Positions 45,630-53,692 of a DNA stretch of 64,000 nucleotides are shown here, one piece after another. The notes under the pieces are model-generated. The model did not search any database. It worked only from the letters and a program-made list of their open reading frames with translations, and was not told where the DNA came from. Origin of the DNA: Bombilactobacillus mellis (GTDB taxonomy: Bacteria; Bacillota; Bacilli; Lactobacillales; Lactobacillaceae); NCBI RefSeq assembly GCF_000967245.1, contig NZ_KQ033877.1:624770-688769 (forward strand). The letters run 5' to 3'. Numbering within the stretch: position 1 is the first letter of the stretch; the number at the start of each line of letters is the position of its first letter. Made by a program: the position numbers and the translations under genes.

Positions 45630-46013
45630 GTAACCTTAACTATTATCAATTTTCAGATAAAATAATTAATGATATTGTTAATCTAACTGATTATCCATGT
45701 TTAAAAACAGGTTTCCATTTATTATAGGACTGTTTGCGGTACTCAGAAGATCTATAAAATTCCTTTTAATAATTAATAACTAACCATAATAGGCCACTCT
45801 GGATGTGCAACTATCACTAATTAATATAAATATCTGAACTATTATTTTTAAAGATCTGATGGGATTTTCATAGCAGCCAAAAATTATGTATAGTTCGTTG
45901 TTAAATTATTTTTCGATTTTTACAAGAACTATCCGATCACAATCATTTGGAGAACAAATTATGGTGATCAATATAAGCTTATCCATAATAATATCAGTTT
46001 CGGTTTTTCAGCA
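45630..46013. other. A+T-rich stretch without intact gene
   Basis: About 380 bases with stops in all frames. On the minus strand 45820 to 45791 reads LVIVAHPEWP, close to the opening of the quinone-reductase-like gene at 46472, and may be a scrap of a related gene. Nothing else is recognisable. Confidence 0.5.
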
Positions 46014-46059
46014 AAAATCTTCCCTTTTTCGTTAATAATTAGGAAAAAGGGAAGATTTT
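46014..46059. terminator. Strong bidirectional terminator
   Basis: A perfect 17-base inverted repeat: 46014-46030 (AAAATCTTCCCTTTTTC) with 46043-46059. It ends the minus-strand small gene and would also stop rightward transcription from the surface protein. Confidence 0.9.
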
Positions 46060-46064
46060 AAGCT

Positions 46065-46211
46065 TTATTTCTTATGTGTTTTGGCTTGAGCCAAGGCACT
46101 GCCAGCAATTGACTTGGTGTTTTTGCTGGCATTTTTATCCTTTAAAGTCTTGGAAGCCTCTCCGGCAACTTTATTGGATGTGGTTTTTTTACTTGATGAT
46201 TGTTTAACCAT
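46065..46211 (-). CDS. Small basic Lys/Ser/Ala-rich protein
   Basis: 48 aa, MVKQSSSKKTTSNKVAGEAS to the end, rich in Lys, Ser and Ala, with no membrane span. An excellent ribosome binding site (ggaaggagagg) precedes the ATG (complement of 46209-46211) and a strong terminator follows the stop. The motif KSIAGSALAQ resembles short unnamed proteins found in diverse bacteria, but I cannot name the family. Likely a nucleic-acid-associated or stress protein; that is inference from composition only. Confidence 0.72.
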   Translation of the reverse strand: MVKQSSSKKTTSNKVAGEASKTLKDKNASKNTKSIAGSALAQAKTHKK

Positions 46212-46471
46212 GATAAAATCCTCTCCTTCCCCAATATTCAAGAATTGATATCATTTTTCTAAGGCTGTTTGAAAATATCAATTCTTAGCGTGAGTATAAC
46301 AAAACTAGAGCGCCATTTATAATTTAAAGCCAAAAATTTTTGCTTAATCTTTCCTTATAAAATATACGATGTCTAAATTATTTCCAAATAGTTTGTCCGA
46401 GATCGTAAATTGAGCTTAAAATGGGGTTGATGTAAAATTAAGTTTTAAGTTATTTAAAGGGGCGGTTAGTT

Positions 46472-47149
46472 ATCAAAACTTTAGTTATTGTTGCCCATCC
46501 CAAGATTGATAATTCCACTACGGAACAATTTTTTTATCAAGGAGCACAATTAGTCCAAGCAAATTGGCACCATTTAGATACCTTGGACAGGATCAATATT
46601 GAGCATGAGCAACAGCTCTTATTGCAGGCGCAACGTATTATTTTTCAATTTCCTTTGTACTGGTATCAAGCACCTGCTTCGCTAAGCCAATGGCAAACGC
46701 AAGTATTATCCAATCAATTTTTAAACAACTCCTTAAGAGATAAAGAATTGGGAATTGTGGTGACAACAGGACTACCAGCTAAAGCTTTCCAAGCAGGTGG
46801 ACAAGTAGGATATTCTTTGGGGCAATTAATGACTCCATTTCAAGCGTTGGCTCGTCAGGCTCAAATGCAATTCTTGCCGATTTTTCCAGTTTATCAATTT
46901 TATTATCTGTCAGAAATTGAACAACTCCAATTATTTATGGATTACCAGCGCTATTTATCACAGGATTTTCCCGATTCATTAAAAAACCGTAGCCAGTGGT
47001 ATCTGCATTATTTACAAAAACAGCAAAATCGAAAGAATGCTACTCAAGATTTAATAATTCAAACATTCACCCAAATGACGGATGAACTTAATAGTGCACA
47101 AGCTACGTTAGATTTAATAAAACAAGATGAGGATGATACTTTTGAATGA
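46472..47149 (+). CDS. NAD(P)H oxidoreductase, flavodoxin-like (quinone reductase family)
   Basis: FMN-dependent NAD(P)H:quinone oxidoreductase family, 225 aa. The fold begins IKTLVIVAHPKIDNSTTEQF, with the flavodoxin_2 motifs IIFQFPLYWYQAPASLSQW and GLPAKAFQAGGQVGYSLGQL. Homologous proteins begin MKTLVIVAHP, which places the start at an ATC codon (46472), nine bases after AAGGGG. The first conventional start, TTG 46583, would cut off the FMN-binding strand. Either a rare ATC start or a gene with a mutated start. Overlaps the next gene. Confidence 0.82.
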   Translation: MKTLVIVAHPKIDNSTTEQFFYQGAQLVQANWHHLDTLDRINIEHEQQLLLQAQRIIFQFPLYWYQAPASLSQWQTQVLSNQFLNNSLRDKELGIVVTTGLPAKAFQAGGQVGYSLGQLMTPFQALARQAQMQFLPIFPVYQFYYLSEIEQLQLFMDYQRYLSQDFPDSLKNRSQWYLHYLQKQQNRKNATQDLIIQTFTQMTDELNSAQATLDLIKQDEDDTFE

Positions 47150-47321
47150 TCAAGGTGCATGGCTAATTGAGCAGTTAACACAACTGATCAAATCCGAGAA
47201 AAGTTATGAACAAAGGGCAGTATGGCAGGGATTAAAAACTATAGTGCAGCAACAGCAGGTCCGCCTTAACCAAATTAAAAGTGAAATTGATGGGAAGCTG
47301 TGGAATCACGAACAATGGTGA
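47142..47321 (+). CDS. Small conserved-looking protein of unknown function
   Basis: 59 aa from TTG 47142, eight bases after GAGGA and overlapping the oxidoreductase stop. ATG 47127 is in frame but has no ribosome binding site. Predicted to be all helical and Gln-rich (GAWLIEQLTQLI...QQQQVRLNQI), ending LWNHEQW. The overlap suggests it is translated with the oxidoreductase. No family recognised. Confidence 0.7.
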   Translation: MNDQGAWLIEQLTQLIKSEKSYEQRAVWQGLKTIVQQQQVRLNQIKSEIDGKLWNHEQW

Positions 47322-47395
47322 ATTATATTAATAGTAGTTATCCGCTGAAGCTTGCATTACAATAAAAGTATTGAAAATTTATTTAGGTGGTAAAA

Positions 47396-47632
47396 ATGAA
47401 GAAAAAAACTCTGAAACAAATGCTCAAGAAAAGTAAAAGTAATCAGAAGCAAATTTTTGCGGAATTAACCTTTTCTGATGGACGTGTTTTGCGGGTCTCC
47501 GTGGATGCTGACGATCAGAAGGCGCTGGACAATTTAAAGGAACAATTGCGGGATAAGACGGGTACTTTTACAGATTCCAATAATAATATTTTTGATTTAA
47601 GAAATTTAGTCCATTACCAGTTCCTTGGATAA
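47396..47632 (+). CDS. Small protein of unknown function
   Basis: 78 aa from ATG 47396 (RBS aggtgg). A basic N-terminus (KKKTLKQMLKKSKSNQK) is followed by a short beta-rich part (IFAELTFSDGRVLRVSVDA) and an acidic-basic helix. No signal peptide or membrane span. I do not recognise the family. The L21 promoter begins six bases after its stop. Confidence 0.68.
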   Translation: MKKKTLKQMLKKSKSNQKQIFAELTFSDGRVLRVSVDADDQKALDNLKEQLRDKTGTFTDSNNNIFDLRNLVHYQFLG

Positions 47633-47637
47633 AATGG

Positions 47638-47666
47638 TTGACGCCGACGCAGTTTTTTTGTATGAT
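47638..47666 (+). promoter_or_regulatory. Promoter of rplU-prp-rpmA
   Basis: TTGACG (47638-47643) and TATGAT (47661-47666), spacer 17. Confidence 0.85.
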
Positions 47667-47669
47667 TAA

Positions 47670-47761
47670 GCAGTTGTAATTGTGATACCACAGCTGCAAC
47701 CGCACATGATAGGTTCAAGCATAGCACCTAGCGTGGCGAGTCTAAGAATGGAGGTGTACAC
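47670..47761 (+). promoter_or_regulatory. L21 leader
   Basis: The leader between promoter and rplU has the position and length of the L21 leader RNA of Firmicutes and ends ggaggtgtacac before the ATG. I call it from context and general form; I could not align it to the family model. Confidence 0.6.
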
Positions 47762-48073
47762 ATGTACGCAGTTATTAGAACTGGCGGCAAGCAATATAAA
47801 GTTGAAGAAAATAAGCCAATTTTTGTTGAAAAACTTGCTGCTGAAGAAGGACAAGATGTTACTTTTGATCAAGTATTGTTAGTGGGTAGTCGTTCTATTA
47901 CGATAGGTACTCCAACAATTGAGGGCGCTAAGGTTACCGGTACTGTTGAAAAACAGGGACGGGAAAAGAAAGTTGTTACTTTTAAGTATAAACCGAAAAA
48001 GCATTCTCATCAGAAGAAGGGTCATCGTCAGCCTTATACTAAAGTTGTTATTAAAAAGATTGAAGTTAAATAA
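47762..48073 (+). CDS. rplU: 50S ribosomal protein L21
   Basis: 103 aa, starting [16 protein letters not shown] and ending with the basic RNA-binding tail ([19 protein letters not shown]). First gene of the rplU-prp-rpmA operon. Confidence 0.97.
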   Translation: MYAVIRTGGKQYKVEENKPIFVEKLAAEEGQDVTFDQVLLVGSRSITIGTPTIEGAKVTGTVEKQGREKKVVTFKYKPKKHSHQKKGHRQPYTKVVIKKIEVK

Positions 48074-48079
48074 GAGTTT

Positions 48080-48424
48080 ATGATTAAAGCAGTGTTTAAG
48101 TGTAATTCTGAAGGTCATGTACAAAGTTTTGAGTTTAGTGGTCATGCTTTGGCCGGCCCTTATGGACAGGATATTGTGTGCGCGGCAGTTTCAGTTTTAA
48201 GCATCGGTACAGTTAATTCTTTAACTGAAGTTGCGAATATTCAGCCGCAAGTGCAAACTGATTCCGCAGAGGGTGGTTATCTTTGCTGCCGAGTTAATTA
48301 TGCAGCCATTACCGACCATGATCAGTTAATTGCTGTCAGAACACTTATGGATAGCTGTTATCAGATTAGTACTTCTCTTGCTGCTAATTATAGTGACTTT
48401 ATAAAAATTGATTTACAAAATTGA
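48080..48424 (+). CDS. prp: Ribosomal-processing cysteine protease Prp
   Basis: Removes the N-terminal extension of L27 in Firmicutes. 114 aa. The catalytic His is in FSGHALAG and the Cys in [11 protein letters not shown], both intact. It lies between rplU and rpmA, and the L27 encoded next has the matching cleavage site, so the pair is complete. Confidence 0.95.
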   Translation: MIKAVFKCNSEGHVQSFEFSGHALAGPYGQDIVCAAVSVLSIGTVNSLTEVANIQPQVQTDSAEGGYLCCRVNYAAITDHDQLIAVRTLMDSCYQISTSLAANYSDFIKIDLQN

Positions 48425-48447
48425 TAATTGAAGAGGAGGTAGAACCT

Positions 48448-48729
48448 ATGTTAAAAATGAATTTGCAATTTTTTGCTCACCACAAAGGTGGTGGATCGAC
48501 TGCTAATGGTCGTGATTCGGCTGGCCGGCGTCTGGGTGCTAAAAGGGCCGATGGTCAACACATTAACGCGGGGGCTATTATTTACCGGCAACGTGGTACC
48601 AAGATTCATCCGGGAGCCAATGTCGGCCGGGGAAAAGATGATACCTTGTTTGCATTAAAGGCGGGCGTAGTTAAATTTCAGCGCTTAGGTCGCGATCGAA
48701 AACAAGTTTCGGTTATTAGTGAAGATTAA
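48448..48729 (+). CDS. rpmA: 50S ribosomal protein L27 (precursor)
   Basis: 93 aa from ATG 48448 (RBS gaggaggt). It carries the Firmicutes N-terminal extension [10 protein letters not shown], cut by Prp after FFA, leaving [14 protein letters not shown] at the mature end that reaches the peptidyl transferase centre. Ends with a terminator. Confidence 0.97.
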   Translation: MLKMNLQFFAHHKGGGSTANGRDSAGRRLGAKRADGQHINAGAIIYRQRGTKIHPGANVGRGKDDTLFALKAGVVKFQRLGRDRKQVSVISED

Positions 48730-48739
48730 TGACTATCGG

Positions 48740-48770
48740 GAGTGAGACAAAAGCTTGTCTCACTCTTTTT
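48740..48770 (+). terminator. Terminator of rplU-prp-rpmA
   Basis: GAGTGAGACAA (48740-48750) pairs with TTGTCTCACTC (48755-48765), then five T. Confidence 0.93.
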
Positions 48771-48852
48771 AAATTGATTAGTCTTTCTTATAATTAAATC
48801 TATATCAATGATTAACTGTAATTTGTCCGGGATTAATATTATTGTCCGAGAC

Positions 48853-48882
48853 TTGCTTTTATTAGTAGGAAATTGATATAGT
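48853..48882 (+). promoter_or_regulatory. Possible promoter of efp
   Basis: TTGCTT (48853-48858) and TATAGT (48877-48882), spacer 18; weaker than the other promoters here. Confidence 0.5.
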
Positions 48883-48910
48883 ATAGACAATTAGACTTAG
48901 GGAGTTAAAT

Positions 48911-49474
48911 ATGATTTCTGTAAATGAATTTAAAAATGGCTTAACCATTGAAGTTAATAATGAATTATGGCGTGTAATTGAATTTCAGCATGTTAAACCT
49001 GGTAAAGGGAGTGCTTTTGTTCGCTCTAAATTAAAAAATTTACGTACCGGGGCTGTCCAAGAGAAAACCTTCCGTTCCACTGAAAAAGTTCAACCTGCAC
49101 AAATTGATAATAAGAAAATGCAGTATCTATATGCTGACGGTGATAATTATGTATTTATGGATACTACTACGTATGAACAAATTTCTTTACCACGAGAAAA
49201 TATTGGTGATGCTTTAAAGTATTTAACGGAGAACATGGAAGTCAATATTATCATGCACGGTGGAGAAACTTTAGGAATTGAATTGCCTAACGTTGTTGAT
49301 TTAAAGGTAAAAGCTACTGAGCCGGGAATTAAAGGAGATACATCTTCCGGCGGTTCTAAACCTGCCACAATGGAAACTGGATTAGTAGTTCAGGTACCGT
49401 TTTTCGTTAATGAAGGTGACATCTTAACAATTAACACAGTAGATGGTACTTATAGTTCACGGGCCAATAAATAA
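48911..49474 (+). CDS. efp: Elongation factor P
   Basis: Relieves ribosome stalling at polyproline. 187 aa, three OB-like domains. The tip loop is [12 protein letters not shown], with the Lys that is modified in Bacillus (about K32). C-terminal signature [15 protein letters not shown]. First gene of efp-yqhY-nusB-folD; RBS agggag. Confidence 0.97.
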   Translation: MISVNEFKNGLTIEVNNELWRVIEFQHVKPGKGSAFVRSKLKNLRTGAVQEKTFRSTEKVQPAQIDNKKMQYLYADGDNYVFMDTTTYEQISLPRENIGDALKYLTENMEVNIIMHGGETLGIELPNVVDLKVKATEPGIKGDTSSGGSKPATMETGLVVQVPFFVNEGDILTINTVDGTYSSRANK

Positions 49475-49498
49475 TAAACTCAGAGGAGGTTTTTCATC

Positions 49499-49900
49499 AT
49501 GGCTGATAGTAAATATATTGTCATAGATCCAGAAAATAAAAATAATTTGGGTGATATTAATATTTCACCAGCTGTTCTGGAAGTGTTGCTGGGGATTGCG
49601 GCCTCCAAAGTATCAGGTGTATCGGGAATGCGGGGGACACTGGCGGATTCTATTTTGGGTCGCGAAAAAAGAAGCAAAGGTGTCACTGTTTCCTATGATG
49701 AAAAAACTGGCAAGTTAACAGCTGATGTTTATGTCTATTTAAAATATGGGGTATCCGTGCCGCAAGTAGCATTAGAAATGCAAAAGGATTTAACTCAACA
49801 ATTACAATATATGACTGAAATGGAAATGGCTCAAGTTAACGTTCACGTAGTGGGTTTAGTGACCCCTAAAACGGATAAACAAGTAGCCAATAGTAAATAA
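49499..49900 (+). CDS. yqhY: Asp23/Gls24 family envelope stress protein (YqhY-like)
   Basis: 133 aa of the Asp23 (DUF322) family. Core motifs: ISPAVLEVLLGIAASKVSGVSGM and VSYDEKTGKLTADVYVYLKYG. In Bacillus YqhY is linked to fatty acid synthesis control; in others these proteins act in alkaline or envelope stress. Position between efp and nusB is conserved in Firmicutes. Confidence 0.92.
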   Translation: MADSKYIVIDPENKNNLGDINISPAVLEVLLGIAASKVSGVSGMRGTLADSILGREKRSKGVTVSYDEKTGKLTADVYVYLKYGVSVPQVALEMQKDLTQQLQYMTEMEMAQVNVHVVGLVTPKTDKQVANSK

Positions 49901-49922
49901 TAAGAAAAGTGGGATTAAACAA

Positions 49923-50327
49923 GTGGCTATTACTCGGCACAAAGTTCGCGAGTTGGCTTTTCAAACTTTGTTTTTATTAAGTTCAAATAATATTAACTTG
50001 GAAGCTGCCTTGCAAGAAGTTTTAGCAACAGCTAAAATCACTGAAATTCCGGATTATTTGTATTTTTTAGTGCAAGGTGTCTGGCACAATCATGAACAAC
50101 TAGATCAGCAATTGTCTCAGTATTTAAAGAAGAACTGGTCTTTACAACGTTTAAGCCGTGTGGATTTGAATATTTTACGCATCGGCTTATTTGAAATACA
50201 GCAAAGTCCAGATATTCCGGCTAAGGTGGCAATTAATGAAGCTTTAAAGTTAGCAGAACAATATAGTGATCCTCAATCTAAAAAATATATTAACGGTGTT
50301 CTGTCTAATTTTGTTCCGGTTTCTTAA
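49923..50327 (+). CDS. nusB: Transcription antitermination factor NusB
   Basis: 134 aa from GTG 49923. All-helical RNA-binding protein of the rRNA antitermination complex. Opening RHKVRELAFQTLFLL and the C-terminal VAINEALKLAEQYSDPQSKKYINGVLSNF are standard. Confidence 0.95.
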   Translation: MAITRHKVRELAFQTLFLLSSNNINLEAALQEVLATAKITEIPDYLYFLVQGVWHNHEQLDQQLSQYLKKNWSLQRLSRVDLNILRIGLFEIQQSPDIPAKVAINEALKLAEQYSDPQSKKYINGVLSNFVPVS

Positions 50328-50392
50328 ACAGATTAAGCTCATTATTGGGCGGCAATCATAATTGAAGTAGATAAGTTGGAAATTGAAAAAGA

Positions 50393-51250
50393 ATGACAAC
50401 AGTTTTATCTGGTAAATTACCAGCCAAGATTTTAAGAACGCAGTTACAAGAAAAGATTAGTTATTTAAAAACACAGCATGTGATTCCGACCCTTGTCACA
50501 ATAGTAATTGGTGATAATGCAGCCAGTCTTGGTTATATTCGCAGTGAACAACGCCAAGCCCGACAGATTGGTTTAAAACACAAAGTATTACAATTACCGC
50601 CGCAAATTAGTGAAAAACAGGCACAGCAGACAATTCTTCAGATAAGTCAGCTGGCTGATGTCGATGCAATTTTGTTAGCGGCACCTTTGCCGCCACATCT
50701 GTGTCGGCAAAAAATTATACAGGTAATACCCCAACTCAAAGATATTGAGGGCCTAACTGCTGAAAATGTCGGCCGTTTATGGACGGGCCAGCCAACTAAT
50801 ATTCCTGCTACGGCTTTAGGCATCATGAAGCTACTAGATTTTTATCAAATTTCTGTCAGCGGCCAGCATGTTGTTATTATCGGCCGTAGTGAAATTGTGG
50901 GTAAGCCTTTGGCAGCATTATTATTACAACAAAATGCAACAATTACAATTACCCATTCCCAAACACGAAATTTGGCTGCTATCACCAAACAGGCTGATAT
51001 TTTAATAGTGGCAATTGGTCAGGCTAATTTTATTAATAAAAAATATCTGAAAAAGGGCGTTATTATTATTGATGTGGGTGCCAATTATGATTCTCAAGGA
51101 CAGATGCAGGGTGATGTGGATGCTCTTAGTGTTCAACAAATGGCTGCAATGCTGAGTCCGGTTCCCGGTGGAGTAGGTCCATTAACAGTTGCCAGTCTCT
51201 TTGAGCAGGTAGTTAAGGCTGCAGAAAAGCGGGTAAAAGATGGTAGATAA
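50393..51250 (+). CDS. folD: FolD-family protein, catalytic residues lost
   Basis: FolD normally interconverts 5,10-methylene-, methenyl- and 10-formyl-THF with NADP+. 285 aa, full length, in the usual nusB-folD-xseA place. The NADP half is intact (VVIIGRSEIVGKP, TPVPGGVGP-like SPVPGGVGPLTVA). The folate half is not. Tyr is kept (Y48, E. coli Y50), but the catalytic Lys (K54) is E52, the Gln of VQLPLP (Q98) is A96, and the Asp of DVDGFH (D121) is E119, with FH replaced by LT. The ATG at 50393 has only a weak ribosome binding site. Activity is doubtful. Confidence 0.93.
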   Translation: MTTVLSGKLPAKILRTQLQEKISYLKTQHVIPTLVTIVIGDNAASLGYIRSEQRQARQIGLKHKVLQLPPQISEKQAQQTILQISQLADVDAILLAAPLPPHLCRQKIIQVIPQLKDIEGLTAENVGRLWTGQPTNIPATALGIMKLLDFYQISVSGQHVVIIGRSEIVGKPLAALLLQQNATITITHSQTRNLAAITKQADILIVAIGQANFINKKYLKKGVIIIDVGANYDSQGQMQGDVDALSVQQMAAMLSPVPGGVGPLTVASLFEQVVKAAEKRVKDGR

Positions 51251-52583
51251 GCAATATTTAACGGTCAGTGCTTTAACTAAATACTTGAAACGAAAATTTG
51301 ATGTAGATCCGTATTTAAGGCGGGTTTATTTGACCGGCGAAATTTCTAATTTTAGATTACGCCCCCGTCATCAATATTTTTCACTGAAAGATGAACATGC
51401 CAAAATATCTGCAATTATGTTCCAAAGTGCTTTTTCTAAGATTAAATTTCGGCCTGAAGAAGGCATGAAGGTTTTGGTGAGTGGCTATATCTCACTGTAT
51501 GAAATAACCGGTCAATATCAAATTTATATTGATCATATGGAACCCGATGGAATTGGAGCCTTGTATCAAGCCTATGAACAACTAAAAAACAAGTTGCGCC
51601 AAGAGGGGGTTTTTGCTTTACCTAAAAAACCTATTCCCCGTTTTCCCAAAAGGATTGCGGTTATTACCAGTCCCTCCGGTGCTGTAATTCGTGATATTAT
51701 CACTACTGTTCAACGTCGTTATCCGATTGTTCAATTGGTGTTATTTCCGGCTCAGGTGCAAGGAAAAACTGCCGCTGACAGTCTGGTTAGCTGCTTAAAT
51801 CAGGTAAATCAAATTGGTGATTTTGATACAGTGATTATTGGTCGGGGTGGCGGTTCGATTGAGGACTTATGGCCTTTTAATGAAGAAAAAGTTGCGCGGG
51901 CAATTGTCGATTTAAATATTCCGGTTATCTCTTCGGTAGGACACGAAACAGATACAACGATTGCCGATTTAGTAGCCGATTTAAGGGCACCGACTCCGAC
52001 AGCAGCGGCAGAATTAGCCACTCCGGTTTTGAAAGAAACTTTGCTGCAGCTAAAACAGTTGCAAACTTCGCTGTATCAAACTGTAAGGAATATTCTGATT
52101 AAAAAGCGGCAGTTACTGCAAGTTTACCAAAATAGCCCTATCTTTCAACGGCCACAGAATTTGTACCGTGATTATATTCAAAGAGTAGATCAACTTACTA
52201 ATTTATTACTAGATCTAACACAACAAAATATTCATAATGCTAACCAAAAGTGGCAGATGTTGTATCAAGCTTTAAAGTTTCAACGACCAGACATTAAACA
52301 ATTAAATTTGCAACTTAATACTTTAGAGCAAAATTTACAGCAGAGTTATAGTCATAATTTGAAAGAAAAGCGGCAGCAATTAATTCAAGGGGCCACTAAT
52401 TTAGATAATTTGAGTCCTTTGAAGACTTTACAAAGAGGTTATGCCATTGTTTCTGATCACCAGCGTGTAATTACAACAGTTCAAAAACTGTCAGCCAAAC
52501 AGCAGGTGCAGGTACGGTTGGCTGATGGTGATTTTCAGGCACAAGTATTACAAATTGAGGCAAAGAATAATGACAGAAAATAA
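51240..52583 (+). CDS. xseA: Exodeoxyribonuclease VII large subunit
   Basis: Single-strand exonuclease subunit. 447 aa. The OB-fold N-terminus (about 1-115) precedes the catalytic core with [16 protein letters not shown] and [27 protein letters not shown], then long coiled coils. The start overlaps folD by 11 bases and the end overlaps xseB by 14. Confidence 0.96.
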   Translation: MVDKQYLTVSALTKYLKRKFDVDPYLRRVYLTGEISNFRLRPRHQYFSLKDEHAKISAIMFQSAFSKIKFRPEEGMKVLVSGYISLYEITGQYQIYIDHMEPDGIGALYQAYEQLKNKLRQEGVFALPKKPIPRFPKRIAVITSPSGAVIRDIITTVQRRYPIVQLVLFPAQVQGKTAADSLVSCLNQVNQIGDFDTVIIGRGGGSIEDLWPFNEEKVARAIVDLNIPVISSVGHETDTTIADLVADLRAPTPTAAAELATPVLKETLLQLKQLQTSLYQTVRNILIKKRQLLQVYQNSPIFQRPQNLYRDYIQRVDQLTNLLLDLTQQNIHNANQKWQMLYQALKFQRPDIKQLNLQLNTLEQNLQQSYSHNLKEKRQQLIQGATNLDNLSPLKTLQRGYAIVSDHQRVITTVQKLSAKQQVQVRLADGDFQAQVLQIEAKNNDRK

Positions 52584-52809
52584 GACTTTTGAAGAAAATT
52601 TAGAAGAATTACAACAAATAGTTGATCGTTTGCAGCAAGGTGATGTTCCTTTGGAAGAAGCTATGAATCAGTTTCAAAAAGGTGTTAAATTGAGCCAAAA
52701 ATTAGAAAAAACTTTGTCGGAAGCGGAAAATAAATTAACCAAAGTAATGACTGCTGATGGCCAAGAACAGGATTTTCACTTAGCAGATAAAGAGAGCTCG
52801 CAAGAATAA
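52570..52809 (+). CDS. xseB: Exodeoxyribonuclease VII small subunit
   Basis: 79 aa from ATG 52570 within the end of xseA; the open frame further upstream is xseA sequence. [29 protein letters not shown] is the standard helical hairpin. One base overlaps ispA (TAATG). Confidence 0.95.
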   Translation: MTENKTFEENLEELQQIVDRLQQGDVPLEEAMNQFQKGVKLSQKLEKTLSEAENKLTKVMTADGQEQDFHLADKESSQE

Positions 52810-53681
52810 TGAATCAATTTATTGATTTTCAACAGCAATATTTGGATCAATTTAATACTTATTTGCATAATCAGCTGGTGCAACGGATTAAACAGCCTCA
52901 AGTACAGGTCGGGATGTTGTATTCTTTAGATGCTGGCGGCAAGCGTATTCGCCCTTTTTTAATGTTGGCGACTTTGCATTCTTTAAAACCATCGGCTTTG
53001 ATTAGTGATTATTTTCCGATCGCAGGTGCGATTGAACTTATTCATACTTATTCTTTAATTCATGACGATTTGCCCGAAATGGATAATGATGATTATCGAC
53101 GTGGCCAGTTAACTAACCACAAACGTTTTACACCAGCGCGGGCTGTTTTGGCGGGTGATGCTTTATTGACTGAAGCCTTTATTTGGTTGACAGATAATGT
53201 TTTGCCGGCAACTTTACAGTCTTCTTTAGTTAAAACTTTAGCCCAAGCAGCTGGCGGCAACGGTATGGTGGCAGGACAAATGATAGATATTGTCAATACT
53301 GGGCGTGATTTATCTTTAGATCAAATAATTGATTTAGATCTGCAGAAAACGGGAGCTTTAATTAGAGCCTCGGTTTTAATGGGCGCCATTTGTGCACAGG
53401 TTAACCAGCACCTTCTAACAGCTTTGGATAATTTTGCCCGCAATTTTGGTATTGCTTTTCAAATTTATGATGATTTATTAGATGTTACCAGCACTCAGGA
53501 GCAGATGGGGAAAAAAGTTGGTAAAGATCAGGCGGCGGGCAAAAATACTTATGTCCAAGTTTTAGGTGTTCACCAGGCCCAAACTAAATTAAAATTTTTG
53601 GTGCAAGAAGCCCAATCTTATTTAGATAGTGTAGATCTAACAAATAGTGTTTTAGCAGATTCATTAAAGTATTTTGACTGA
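52809..53681 (+). CDS. ispA: Polyprenyl (farnesyl) diphosphate synthase
   Basis: Condenses isopentenyl diphosphate to farnesyl (or geranyl) diphosphate for undecaprenyl and quinone precursors. 290 aa. First Asp-rich motif DDLPEMDNDD (about 84), second YDDLLD (about 224). The GGKRIRP segment is present. Gene order xseB-ispA-tlyA is standard in Firmicutes. Confidence 0.93.
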   Translation: MNQFIDFQQQYLDQFNTYLHNQLVQRIKQPQVQVGMLYSLDAGGKRIRPFLMLATLHSLKPSALISDYFPIAGAIELIHTYSLIHDDLPEMDNDDYRRGQLTNHKRFTPARAVLAGDALLTEAFIWLTDNVLPATLQSSLVKTLAQAAGGNGMVAGQMIDIVNTGRDLSLDQIIDLDLQKTGALIRASVLMGAICAQVNQHLLTALDNFARNFGIAFQIYDDLLDVTSTQEQMGKKVGKDQAAGKNTYVQVLGVHQAQTKLKFLVQEAQSYLDSVDLTNSVLADSLKYFD

Positions 53682-53692
53682 GGAGTCGGGAT

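Noticed and set aside
47666-47882. Frames on both strands across the L21 leader
   Set aside because: They overlap the L21 leader and start of rplU and have no protein-like features.
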